In this document: piece after piece, positions 1 to 7,699 of the stretch | Position numbering within the stretch: the stretch's first letter is position 1 | Layout: each line of letters starts with the position of its first letter | NCBI GenBank assembly: GCA_902496125.1 | Contig: CABUZU010000010.1 | Location: forward strand, 1 to 30,012 | Direction of reading: 5' to 3' | From: an uncultured Lachnospiraceae bacterium | GTDB lineage: Bacteria > Bacillota > Clostridia > Lachnospirales > Lachnospiraceae | Length of the DNA: 30,012 nt | Made by a program: the position numbers and the translations under genes | The notes under the pieces: model-generated | What the model was told of the DNA's origin: nothing | Seen by the model: the letters and a program-made list of their open reading frames with translations, nothing else | Database searches by the model: none

Positions 1-93
1 CATTTATGGAATCCTTCCTATTTTGTTGCCACTGTAAGTGATAGAAGTTTAGAACAAGTAAAACAATATATTAATAATCAAAAGGTAAAATAA
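1..93 (+). CDS. tnpA: IS200/IS605 family transposase TnpA, 3' end (partial)
   Basis: The window starts inside this gene. The first frame gives 30 residues and then a TAA stop at 91-93. The peptide LWNPSYFVATVSDRSLEQV followed by a KQYI helix is the C-terminal signature of Y1 HUH transposases of the IS200/IS605 group, which excise and insert single-stranded DNA with a catalytic tyrosine. Only the final beta strand and last helix are visible. The catalytic HUH and Tyr lie off the left edge, so it cannot be judged whether the enzyme is intact. A tnpB start follows 19 bases later, the usual tnpA-tnpB order of IS605-type elements. Confidence 0.85.
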   Translation, partial: HLWNPSYFVATVSDRSLEQVKQYINNQKVK

Positions 94-112
94 TCAGAAG
101 GGAATTTATGGT

Positions 113-193
113 ATGCAGATCTATACGAGTTATAAAGTAAAGATTAAACATTATAATCATATTTTTAAAGATACGGTTAAAATCTATCAATAA
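113..193 (+). pseudogene. tnpB: TnpB (IS605 OrfB) N-terminal remnant
   Basis: An ATG at 113, preceded by an AGAAGGGA ribosome-binding site, opens a 26-codon frame whose product begins MQIYTSYKVKIKHYNHIFKD. This matches the start of IS605-group TnpB proteins, the RNA-guided nucleases ancestral to Cas12, which are usually 350-450 residues. The frame stops at 191-193 and the sequence then turns into a PTS regulator fragment, so more than 90 percent of tnpB, the right end of the element and any omega-RNA are missing here. I infer a deletion junction at about 185-195. The fragment cannot encode a nuclease. Confidence 0.75.
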
Positions 194-194
194 A

Positions 195-704
195 GTAATA
201 GGAATAAAATCGATTGAATCAGATGCAGAGATTTTTTCTCCTTATTTACATCATTTACTTCCGCCAACACATATTCAATTAGATGTAGAGTGTACGGACT
301 GGAAAGATGCGGTTACGAAGTCGGCACAAAAATTATTAGAGCTTGGCTATATTGAAGAGCGTTACATCGATGCGATGATTCAAAATATTGAAGAAAATGG
401 TCCTTATGTTGTCTTAACGAAGGGATTTGCAGTTCCTCATGAGGGATTAGACCAAGGAAGTATTAAGGTAGGAATGAATTTAATTCGCTTAAAAAATCCA
501 GTAAATTTTGATGCAGAAGAAAATGACCTGGTTGAATTTGTCTGCTGTTTAAGTGCGGTAGACCATAAGACTCATCTAAAAGCGTTCTTCAATTTGGTTA
601 ATATGCTTCAAAATCCAGAATTTAAAGAAGCTCTTAGACAGTGTAAAACACCAGATGAAACGGTTAAGGTCATCGAAAAATACGAATATAGTATCGATAG
701 TTAG
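195..704 (+). pseudogene. Headless PRD/PTS EIIA (type 2) regulator fragment
   Basis: One frame is open from 141 to a TAG stop at 702-704. From about 195 it encodes the end of a PRD-like region (IESDAEIF) and then a complete-looking PTS EIIA type 2 domain. The phosphorylatable histidine lies in the motif GFAVPHEGLD, and the domain continues with VGMNLIRLKNPVNF, as in UlaC/SgaA-like and antiterminator EIIA domains. Such domains end BglG/MtlR-type activators or antiterminators of about 650-700 residues. There is no ATG, GTG or TTG in frame upstream of 375, and starting at ATG 375 would delete the first strand and helix of the domain. The 5' part appears to have been lost at the junction with the IS605 remnant. 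I call it a broken gene. A short EIIA made from 375 is possible but would probably not fold. Confidence 0.7.
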
Positions 705-725
705 TAAAAAAGACTTGCGAATAAG
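704..725 (+). repeat. 22-base inverted repeat, left copy
   Basis: The exact reverse complement is found at 5080-5101. It includes the -35 hexamer TTGCGA and 11 bases upstream of it. Across the adjoining 18 bases the two copies differ at only about four positions. The two copies point inward and bracket the methylase and carB genes. The second copy is listed separately. Confidence 0.9.
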
Positions 726-743
726 CATTAAAAAATTTATAAT
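704..743 (+). promoter_or_regulatory. Promoter of the HhaI-like methyltransferase gene
   Basis: The -35 is TTGCGA (715-720) and the -10 is TATAAT (738-743), with a 17-base spacer. It lies 39 bases before the methylase ATG. The block 704-725 is exactly repeated in inverted orientation at 5080-5101, upstream of carB, and similarity continues through the -10. The methylase and carB thus use copies of one promoter. Confidence 0.75.
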
Positions 744-781
744 GAGAGAAAAAATGTTTGTAATTATATGGAGAGAAAATT

Positions 782-1759
782 ATGATTACTGTAACTAAAA
801 AAATATTAACTGGATATACATTTATAGATTTATTTGCTGGATTAGGTGGTTTTCGAATTGCATTAGAATCATTAGGAGCAAAATGTATTTATTCTAATGA
901 ATGGGATAAATTTGCAAAGGAAGTATATGCTAACAATTTTGGTGATATACCTGAGGGTGATATTACAAAAGTTGATGAGAATACGATTCCTGAACATGAT
1001 ATTTTATGTGCAGGTTTCCCTTGTCAGGCTTTTTCTATTAGTGGAAAACAAAGGGGATTTGAAGATAGTAGAGGTACCTTGTTTTTTGATGTAGCAAGAA
1101 TTGTAAAAGCAAAAAGACCAAAAGTTGTCTTTATGGAGAATGTTAAAAATTTTGCTACTCATGACAATGGAAATACTTTAAAAGTTGTAAAGAATACAAT
1201 GGAAGAATTAGGATATACTTTTTATCAAAAAGTACTTAACGCTGTAGATTATGGTATTCCACAAAAACGAGAACGAATTTATTTGGTATGTTTTAGAAAT
1301 GATTTGTCTATAAATTCCTTTTCTTATCCAAAGCCATTTAAACTTGTTCATCATGTAGAAGACTATTTGCTTGATAATGAGGAAATGGTTAAAGATTTGT
1401 ATGTAACTAGACCAGATACTTATTTTAATGAAGTTGAAGATATCCACTATAGTAATAAATCAATTCGTTTAGGAATTGTTTGTAAAGGGCGACAAGGTGA
1501 GCGAATTTATAGTACTAAGGGAATTGCAATTACATTATCTGCCGGTGGTGGTGGAGTCTTTGCCAAAACAGGTGGATATTTAATCAATGGAAAAACAAGA
1601 AGGCTTCATCCGCGTGAATGTGCTAGAATTATGGGATATCCAGATTCTTATAAAATTTGTAAAAGTCAAAGTCAAGCTTATAAGCAATTTGGCAATTCGG
1701 TTGTTATAGATGTATTACAATTAATTGCGATTGAGATTGGAAAAGCATTAAATAATTGA
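782..1759 (+). CDS. DNA (cytosine-5) methyltransferase, M.HhaI-like
   Basis: A 325-residue C5 methylase that transfers a methyl group from S-adenosylmethionine to cytosine in duplex DNA. All core motifs are visible: FAGLGG (I, residues 18-23), the GFPCQ catalytic loop with Cys81 (IV), MENV with Glu119 (VI), QKRER at 161-165 (VIII), RLHPRECARIMGYP (IX) and QFGNSVV (X). From memory the chain is nearly colinear with M.HhaI (327 residues; Cys81 and Glu119 at the same numbers). Its recognition loop KGRQGERIYST also matches, so methylation of GCGC is inferred. One recognition-domain residue differs: the SAYGGG of M.HhaI is SAGGGG here. The gene has a consensus promoter and a GGAGAG ribosome site. 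It converges on carB across a shared terminator, and its endonuclease partner lies beyond carB. Confidence 0.95.
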   Translation: MITVTKKILTGYTFIDLFAGLGGFRIALESLGAKCIYSNEWDKFAKEVYANNFGDIPEGDITKVDENTIPEHDILCAGFPCQAFSISGKQRGFEDSRGTLFFDVARIVKAKRPKVVFMENVKNFATHDNGNTLKVVKNTMEELGYTFYQKVLNAVDYGIPQKRERIYLVCFRNDLSINSFSYPKPFKLVHHVEDYLLDNEEMVKDLYVTRPDTYFNEVEDIHYSNKSIRLGIVCKGRQGERIYSTKGIAITLSAGGGGVFAKTGGYLINGKTRRLHPRECARIMGYPDSYKICKSQSQAYKQFGNSVVIDVLQLIAIEIGKALNN

Positions 1760-1771
1760 TTTTATAATTTT

Positions 1772-1793
1772 GGCTCCCTTATATAAGGGAGCC
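1772..1793. terminator. Bidirectional terminator between methylase and carB
   Basis: A perfect palindrome, GGCTCCCTTA-TA-TAAGGGAGCC, sits between the convergent methylase and carB stops. It is followed by TTATTTTTATTT on the plus strand and by an AAAATTATAAAA tract on the minus strand, so it can end transcription from both sides. Confidence 0.85.
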
Positions 1794-1801
1794 AGTTATT
1801 T

Positions 1802-4800
1802 TTATTTGTCTTTAATTTCACTGTGAAGCTGCTGTAGAGATTTAACCTCTCCATTACCATGCTCTTTCACATAGTGAATACCTTTTGCAGTAGCTCTTGC
1901 AGCTGCAATTGTTGTCATATAAGGAATTTTTTTCTTGATTGCAGACTTACGAAGGTAACTGTCATCATTTACACTATCTTTTCCTACAGGAGAATTGATA
2001 ATTAAATCAATTTCACCATTGGTAATCATATCTGCAATATTTGGACGACCTTCTGAAAGTTTCTTCACTTCTGTTGCGTGTACACCTTCTTTGGTAAGTT
2101 CTTTATAAGTTCCCTCAGTTGCAACAATCTTAAATCCATCAGATTCAAGAAGCTTCGCTACCTCTACTACTTCTTCTTTATCTTTACGATTTACAGAAAT
2201 AAGAACGGTTCCTTCAAGTGGAAGTGTGGTCTGAGTTGCTTCCTGTGCCTTGTAGAATGCTTCTCCATAATAAGTGGAAAGTCCTAAAACTTCACCAGTA
2301 GAACGCATTTCTGGTCCAAGGATTGGGTCTACCTCTGGGAACATATTAAATGGAAATACGGCTTCTTTTACTCCATAATATGGAATATGCTGTTCTTTTA
2401 AGTTTGGAACTGGTGATGGTTTACCAGTAAGTTCAGAAGTAATAATTTCTGTTGCTAAAGGCACCATACGAATGTTGCAAACCTTAGAAACCAGAGGTAC
2501 GGTACGAGAAGCACGAGGATTGGCTTCTAATACGTAAACCTTACCATTTTCAATTGCATACTGCATATTCATAAGACCTTTAACATGCATTTCTTCTGCA
2601 ATTTTTCTTGTATATTCTTTAATCGTCTCTACATTTTGTGCACTAATATGAACAGACGGAATGATACAAGCAGAATCACCTGAATGAACACCAGCAAGTT
2701 CAATGTGTTCCATAACAGCAGGAACGAATGCATGAGTACCATCACTGATAGCATCTGCTTCACATTCTAATGCATGATTTAAGAAACGGTCAATAAGGAT
2801 TGGTCTATCAGGTGTTACCCCAACTGCTGCCTTCATATATCCTGTCATGCTTTCATCATCGTAAACGACTTCCATTCCACGACCACCAAGTACATAAGAA
2901 GGACGAACCATTACAGGATATCCAATCTTATTTGCAATTTCAATTGCTTCTTCAACAGTTGTAGCCATTCCAGCTTCTGGCATTGGAATTTCTAACTTAT
3001 CCATCATTGTGCGGAATAAATCACGGTCTTCTGCTAAGTCAATTACAGCAGGAGAAGTTCCTAAAATCTTAACTCCATTCTTTTCAAGCTCTGATGCAAG
3101 ATTTAATGGAGTCTGTCCACCAAACTGTGCAATAACACCAAGAGGTTTTTCTTTATTGTAAATGCTTAAAACATCTTCTAGTGTAAGAGGTTCAAAGTAT
3201 AATTTATCAGAAGTATCATAGTCTGTAGAAACTGTTTCAGGATTGCAGTTAACAATGATGGTTTCAAATCCTAATTTCTTAAGTGCAAGCGCTGCATGAA
3301 CGCAACAATAGTCAAACTCAATACCCTGTCCAATACGGTTTGGTCCACCGCCAAGAATCATAATCTTTTGTTTATCTGTGCTTACTGGATTCTTATCTTC
3401 GCCATTATAAGTTGAATAATAATATGCACTGTCTTTGGTTCCACTTACATGAACGCCTTCCCAAGCTTCTTCTACACCAAGTTCGATACGTTTATTTCTA
3501 ATATCTGCTTCTGGAACTTCTAAAATCTGACTTAAATATTTATCAGAGAAACCATTCTTCTTAGCAGAAATTAAAGCTGTATCTGCTGGAAGAGAACCTT
3601 TTGATTTTGCAAGGGCTTCTTCCTCCTCTACAAGCTCTTTCATCTGTTCAACAAAATAAGCTTTAACCTTGGTGATAGTATAGATTTCATCCACTGTTGC
3701 ACCTTTACGAAGTGCTTCATACATAATGAAATGTCTATCACTAGATGGATTTGCGAGCATACGAAGAAGTTCTTCTTTTGATTTCTTATTGTAGTCTTTT
3801 GCATAACCTAAACCATAACGACCCGTTTCTAAGCTTCGAATCGCCTTCTGGAATGCTTCTTTATAAGTCTTACCAATACTCATCACTTCACCAACGGCGC
3901 GCATCTGAGTACCTAATTTATCTTCAACACCTTTGAACTTTTCAAATGCCCAACGAGCAAACTTAATTACTACATAGTCTCCATCTGGCACATATTTATC
4001 TAAAGTACCATATTTACCACAAGGAATATCCTTTAAGGTAAGTCCTGCTGCTAACATAGCAGATACTAAAGCAATTGGGAAACCAGTTGCCTTAGAAGCA
4101 AGAGCAGAAGAACGAGAGGTTCTTGGATTAATTTCAATTACTACAATTCTATCAGTTACAGGGTCATGAGCAAACTGTACGTTTGTTCCACCAATAACCT
4201 GTACAGATTCTACAATACGATAAGCCTGTTCTTGAAGACGATTCTGTACTTCCTTTGAAATTGTAAGCATTGGAGCAGAGCAGAAAGAGTCACCAGTATG
4301 AGTTCCCATAGGGTCAATGTTTTCGATAAAGCAAACAGTAATCATATTTCCATCTGCATCACGAACAACCTCTAACTCTAATTCTTCCCAGCCTAAGATC
4401 GATTCTTCTACTAAAACCTGTCCTACTAAGCTTGCCTGAAGACCACGAGCACAAACGGTCTTTAATTCTTCTTTATTATATACAAGACCACCGCCTGCAC
4501 CACCCATGGTGTAAGCTGGACGAAGTACTACTGGATATCCTAAACGGTCAGCAATCTCAAGTGCTTCTTCTACACTATAAGATACCTGGCTTCTTGCCAT
4601 TTCAATACCAATTGCATCCATTGATTTTTTAAATTCAATACGGTCTTCACCACGTTCAATGGCATCTACTTGTACACCGATTACTTGCACATTGTATTTT
4701 TCTAATACACCTGCACTTGCAAGTTCAGCACATAGATTTAACCCTGACTGTCCTCCAAGGTTTGGAAGTAATGCATCTGGTCTTTCTTTTGCAATAATCT

Positions 4801-5026
4801 GTTCAAGACGTTTAACATTTAATGGCTCAATGTATGTAACATCTGCAATTTCAGGATCTGTCATAATAGTTGCGGGGTTTGAATTTACTAATACAATTTC
4901 GTATCCTAAATTTCGAAGGGCTTTACAAGCCTGAGTTCCTGAATAGTCAAACTCACAAGCCTGTCCGATAATAATAGGACCTGAGCCGATAATTAATACT
5001 TTGTTAATATCTGTTCTTTTTGGCAT
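1802..5026 (-). CDS. carB: Carbamoyl-phosphate synthase large subunit
   Basis: A 1074-residue protein of normal family length. CarB makes carbamoyl phosphate from bicarbonate, two ATP and ammonia delivered by the glutaminase subunit CarA, feeding pyrimidine and arginine synthesis. The two homologous synthetase halves each start with a nucleotide-binding GSGPI/GGGPNRIGQ motif (near residues 13 and 560). The ATP-grasp segments are visible (RPAYTMGGAGGG; RPSYVLGGRGMEVV), as are the ENPRTSRSSAL and EANPRASRTVP metal/ATP sites. A C-terminal MGS-like allosteric domain follows from about 940. The start is supported by AAGGAGAG just upstream. carA is not adjacent: upstream lies the restriction endonuclease on the other strand. 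No PyrR-type attenuator is seen in the short leader. Confidence 0.97.
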   Translation of the reverse strand: MPKRTDINKVLIIGSGPIIIGQACEFDYSGTQACKALRNLGYEIVLVNSNPATIMTDPEIADVTYIEPLNVKRLEQIIAKERPDALLPNLGGQSGLNLCAELASAGVLEKYNVQVIGVQVDAIERGEDRIEFKKSMDAIGIEMARSQVSYSVEEALEIADRLGYPVVLRPAYTMGGAGGGLVYNKEELKTVCARGLQASLVGQVLVEESILGWEELELEVVRDADGNMITVCFIENIDPMGTHTGDSFCSAPMLTISKEVQNRLQEQAYRIVESVQVIGGTNVQFAHDPVTDRIVVIEINPRTSRSSALASKATGFPIALVSAMLAAGLTLKDIPCGKYGTLDKYVPDGDYVVIKFARWAFEKFKGVEDKLGTQMRAVGEVMSIGKTYKEAFQKAIRSLETGRYGLGYAKDYNKKSKEELLRMLANPSSDRHFIMYEALRKGATVDEIYTITKVKAYFVEQMKELVEEEEALAKSKGSLPADTALISAKKNGFSDKYLSQILEVPEADIRNKRIELGVEEAWEGVHVSGTKDSAYYYSTYNGEDKNPVSTDKQKIMILGGGPNRIGQGIEFDYCCVHAALALKKLGFETIIVNCNPETVSTDYDTSDKLYFEPLTLEDVLSIYNKEKPLGVIAQFGGQTPLNLASELEKNGVKILGTSPAVIDLAEDRDLFRTMMDKLEIPMPEAGMATTVEEAIEIANKIGYPVMVRPSYVLGGRGMEVVYDDESMTGYMKAAVGVTPDRPILIDRFLNHALECEADAISDGTHAFVPAVMEHIELAGVHSGDSACIIPSVHISAQNVETIKEYTRKIAEEMHVKGLMNMQYAIENGKVYVLEANPRASRTVPLVSKVCNIRMVPLATEIITSELTGKPSPVPNLKEQHIPYYGVKEAVFPFNMFPEVDPILGPEMRSTGEVLGLSTYYGEAFYKAQEATQTTLPLEGTVLISVNRKDKEEVVEVAKLLESDGFKIVATEGTYKELTKEGVHATEVKKLSEGRPNIADMITNGEIDLIINSPVGKDSVNDDSYLRKSAIKKKIPYMTTIAAARATAKGIHYVKEHGNGEVKSLQQLHSEIKDK

Positions 5027-5061
5027 ATGTCTCTCCTTAACATTATAATAAATACGTCTTT

Positions 5062-5101
5062 ATTATAATTTTTTTAGACCTTATTCGCAAGTCTTTTTTA
5101 C
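5062..5101 (-). promoter_or_regulatory. Promoter of carB
   Basis: Read on the minus strand, the -35 is TTGCGA (5085-5090) and the -10 is TATAAT (5062-5067), with a 17-base spacer. It lies about 35 bases from the carB start. It is a near copy of the methylase promoter at 704-743, in opposite orientation. Confidence 0.75.
5080..5101 (-). repeat. 22-base inverted repeat, right copy
   Basis: Exact reverse complement of 704-725, placed at the upstream edge of the carB promoter. Together the two copies enclose a 4.4 kb block (methylase plus carB). Recombination between them would invert this block while leaving each gene with a working promoter. Confidence 0.9.
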
Positions 5102-5112
5102 AATAAAGCTAC

Positions 5113-5141
5113 TTGATATTTTTTATTAAATATAATATAGT
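5113..5141 (+). promoter_or_regulatory. Promoter of the HhaI-like endonuclease gene
   Basis: TTGATA (5113-5118) and TATAGT (5136-5141) are separated by 17 bases. It is divergent from the carB promoter. Just downstream, 5142-5156 forms a short dyad (CTTTTT-AAT-AAAAAG) in the endonuclease leader that could damp expression. No controller (C) protein gene is present nearby. Confidence 0.6.
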
Positions 5142-5174
5142 CTTTTTAATAAAAAGAGTGGAAAGGGGAAAGCT

Positions 5175-5966
5175 ATGAATCGCGGAGAAAACTTCGAAAA
5201 CAATTGTTACAACTATTTAAAAGAATATTATCATCTTAAAAATTCTAAATTTGAGCACAAAGGCGGAATGAATTCAACAGAATCTGATATTGCAGTAGTA
5301 AAGAACGGAGAAGTTGACTTTTATATTGAAGTAAAGGATTCGCAAGCACAATCAGGTCAATTTGTTGTATTACCAGATGAAGAATCTAAAACATTCATAT
5401 ACTCGCCTAGAAATCACACTGAGCCAAATGAAATGACAGATGCGATTATTAGTTACATGAATACTGATTTTGAACGTTTTAATAATGCTGGTACAGCTGG
5501 GGAAAAATTAGATTTAGATTCATCTATTTTCTCAAATTGGATTATTGAACATTATCGTTCAAGAAACGTTAAATATATTATGAGTCAAAAAGATAATTTT
5601 GTGATTTTGCCAATTCGTAAATTTGCAATTTATTTTGATGTCGTCGCTAATTATCGAGCTAAAAAGAGTGGTTCTAGAACTCCAGCAGAAAAGGATATTC
5701 CTATTATTATGGATCTAATAAAAAATACCTATCTATCCGCACAATTTCATTTAGAAGGGAAAAAATTATTTGTTACTATTTACGAAACAATATTTCAAAA
5801 TCGATTTATTTTTGAAGATTACACATTTTGGCTTTCACCAAAATCGAATAACAGATATGAAATAAGAAAACTTTCTAATACCAATAATAAGACTGTTATC
5901 TTTTCAGTTGAATTAAGAGAAGACCAGAATATCAATGACTTGTTAGAATTTGAATCAGATTTATAA
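5175..5966 (+). CDS. Type II restriction endonuclease, R.HhaI-like (PD-(D/E)XK fold)
   Basis: A 263-residue protein, close to the 258 residues I recall for R.HhaI. It would cleave unmethylated DNA at the site protected by the nearby methylase, inferred to be GCGC. The catalytic core is visible as SDIAVV with Asp38, then FYIEVK with Glu52 and Lys54, then a conserved SGQFV (Gln62). The middle region, SNWIIEHYRSRNVKY followed by VVANYRAKKSGSR, matches R.HhaI as I remember it (VNWIKEYYKSKGVK and YRIKKSGSR). The C-terminal part is more diverged. AAAGGGGAAAG is the ribosome site. The gene is separated from its methylase by carB, which is unusual because M and R genes normally adjoin. No frameshift is seen, so it appears intact. 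Confidence 0.87.
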   Translation: MNRGENFENNCYNYLKEYYHLKNSKFEHKGGMNSTESDIAVVKNGEVDFYIEVKDSQAQSGQFVVLPDEESKTFIYSPRNHTEPNEMTDAIISYMNTDFERFNNAGTAGEKLDLDSSIFSNWIIEHYRSRNVKYIMSQKDNFVILPIRKFAIYFDVVANYRAKKSGSRTPAEKDIPIIMDLIKNTYLSAQFHLEGKKLFVTIYETIFQNRFIFEDYTFWLSPKSNNRYEIRKLSNTNNKTVIFSVELREDQNINDLLEFESDL

Positions 5967-5999
5967 AAAAATATTACTGCATTAATCTTATCTTTCTGA

Positions 6000-6005
6000 T
6001 ATAAT
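6000..6005 (+). promoter_or_regulatory. -10 box for the metallo-hydrolase/spm operon
   Basis: A TATAAT in the context CTGATATAATATAAG lies 52 bases before the ATG of the metallo-hydrolase. The matching -35 is poor (TGCATT at 17 bases), so only the -10 is claimed. It is the only promoter-like site between the endonuclease and this operon. Confidence 0.4.
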
Positions 6006-6057
6006 ATAAGTAAAAGATTCTAGATAGCTTTTCTTTTCATTGGAAGGAGATTTTTTT

Positions 6058-7665
6058 ATGAAACTAACTTTTATCGGTGCAGATCATGAGGTAACAGGTA
6101 GTTGTCATTGTCTTGAAGCGTGTGGTAAGAAGATTCTTGTAGACTATGGTATGGAACAAGGTAAAAATGTATTCGTGAATCAAGAATTACCATTTTCATA
6201 TGCAGAAATTGATTATGTGTTGATTACACATACGCATATCGACCATACGGGATTATTGCCAGATTTATATGCGAAGGGATTTCGAGGACAAATTATTGCA
6301 ACGGTTGCAACTTGTAAACTAAGTGAGATTATGCTACGTGATTGTGCTTATATTCAGGAATCCGAAGCAGAGTGGAAAAATCGTAAGAATAGACGAAGTG
6401 GTAAAGAGATGATCGAGCCTATTTATACGATGGAAGATGCAGATGGTGTATTGAAATTGTTTACACCATGTCATTATAATGAAAAATTTACATTATGTGA
6501 AGGGATTGAACTTCGATATGTAGATGCTGGTCATCTATTAGGTTCTGCAAGTATTGAAGTGTGGCTAACAGAGGAGAATGTGACAAGAAAGATTGTTTTT
6601 TCAGGTGATATTGGAAATGTGAACCAGCCATTGATTAAAGATCCAACTTACATTAAAGAAGCAGATTATGTAGTAATGGAATCGACTTATGGCAATCGAA
6701 GTCATGGACCAAAACCTAATTATGAGAAGGAGTTAACTGAAATTTTAGTAAGAACGCTTTCAAGGAAAGGTAATGTAGTCATTCCTTGTTTTGCAGTTGG
6801 TAGGACGCAGGAGATGCTATTCTTCCTTCGAAAGATTAAAGAGGATACCGATAATCCACTACTTTTAAATATGCAAGTATATTTAGATAGTCCGCTAGCA
6901 GTGGAGGCTACACATATTTTTGGGCAGGGAATGGAAGAATGTTTTGATGAGGAAACTTTAGAATTAATTCATAAAGGAATTAATCCCATTGCCTTTCCAG
7001 GACTTCATACGATTATAACGTCACAAGAATCACAACTTCTAAATGCAGATATGAAGCCAAAGGTTATTTTATCGGCTTCTGGTATGTGTGATGCTGGTCG
7101 AATTAGACATCATTTGAAACATAATTTGTGGAGAAAAGAGTCTACGATTGTCTTTGCAGGATATCAAGCAGAGGGTACACTTGGACGTATGTTACAGGAT
7201 GGTGTACCAAGTGTGAAGCTTTTTGGTGAAGAGATCGAGGTCAATGCAGAGATTACACAAATTAGTGGAATTAGTGGTCATGCAGATAAAGATGGATTGA
7301 TTCGTTGGATTACTTCATTTGAAGAAAAGCCTAAGAAAGTATTTGTTGTACATGGAGAAGATTCCGTTTGCGAATTATTTAAAGAAAGGTTAAACACCGA
7401 ATTTCATATTCATGCAGATGCACCATTTTCAGGAGCTTGTTATGACCTTGTAAGCGGCGAATGCATTCGTGAGGGTATTAAGGAATATGTGGTTCATGAT
7501 GTTTCAAAGGCAAGTATAACGAGAAAGAGCGTAGTATTTGAAAAATTACTTGCAGCAGGTCAAAGATTACTAGTAGTAATTAAACAGAATGAAGGTGGAG
7601 CAAATAAGGACTTAGCCAAATTTGCAAGCCAGATTCATGCATTGTGTGATAAATGGGAGAGATAG
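6058..7665 (+). CDS. Beta-CASP metallo-beta-lactamase-fold RNase/hydrolase
   Basis: A 535-residue protein of the MBL plus beta-CASP plus RMMBL architecture, related to CPSF73/YSH1-type RNA nucleases. Family members cleave RNA with two bound zinc ions. Motifs in order: THTHIDH (His58, His60, Asp62, His63), GHLLGSASIEVW, FSGDIGN, the beta-CASP segment with PCFAVGRTQEML and ILSASGMCDAGRIRHH, then ISGISGHADKDGL and a final VFVVHGED. The start at ATG 6058 is preferred because GGAAGGAG lies immediately upstream; a TTG 18 bases earlier would overlap that site. spmA follows after 34 bases without a terminator, suggesting one operon. The exact RNA substrate is not predictable. Confidence 0.9.
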   Translation: MKLTFIGADHEVTGSCHCLEACGKKILVDYGMEQGKNVFVNQELPFSYAEIDYVLITHTHIDHTGLLPDLYAKGFRGQIIATVATCKLSEIMLRDCAYIQESEAEWKNRKNRRSGKEMIEPIYTMEDADGVLKLFTPCHYNEKFTLCEGIELRYVDAGHLLGSASIEVWLTEENVTRKIVFSGDIGNVNQPLIKDPTYIKEADYVVMESTYGNRSHGPKPNYEKELTEILVRTLSRKGNVVIPCFAVGRTQEMLFFLRKIKEDTDNPLLLNMQVYLDSPLAVEATHIFGQGMEECFDEETLELIHKGINPIAFPGLHTIITSQESQLLNADMKPKVILSASGMCDAGRIRHHLKHNLWRKESTIVFAGYQAEGTLGRMLQDGVPSVKLFGEEIEVNAEITQISGISGHADKDGLIRWITSFEEKPKKVFVVHGEDSVCELFKERLNTEFHIHADAPFSGACYDLVSGECIREGIKEYVVHDVSKASITRKSVVFEKLLAAGQRLLVVIKQNEGGANKDLAKFASQIHALCDKWER

Positions 7666-7699
7666 CGAATAAGATAATAAAAAAACCGAGGATATCACG

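Noticed and set aside
4659..4934. 91-codon plus-strand frame inside carB
   Set aside because: It is the antisense of a highly conserved carB region with no ribosome site.
704..5101. Site-specific invertase system at the inverted repeats
   Set aside because: No recombinase gene is in the window and the repeats coincide with promoters, so ordinary duplication or homologous exchange is enough.
5131..5136. Alternative TATAAT for the endonuclease promoter
   Set aside because: It would leave only 12 bases to TTGATA; TATAGT at 17 bases is more credible.
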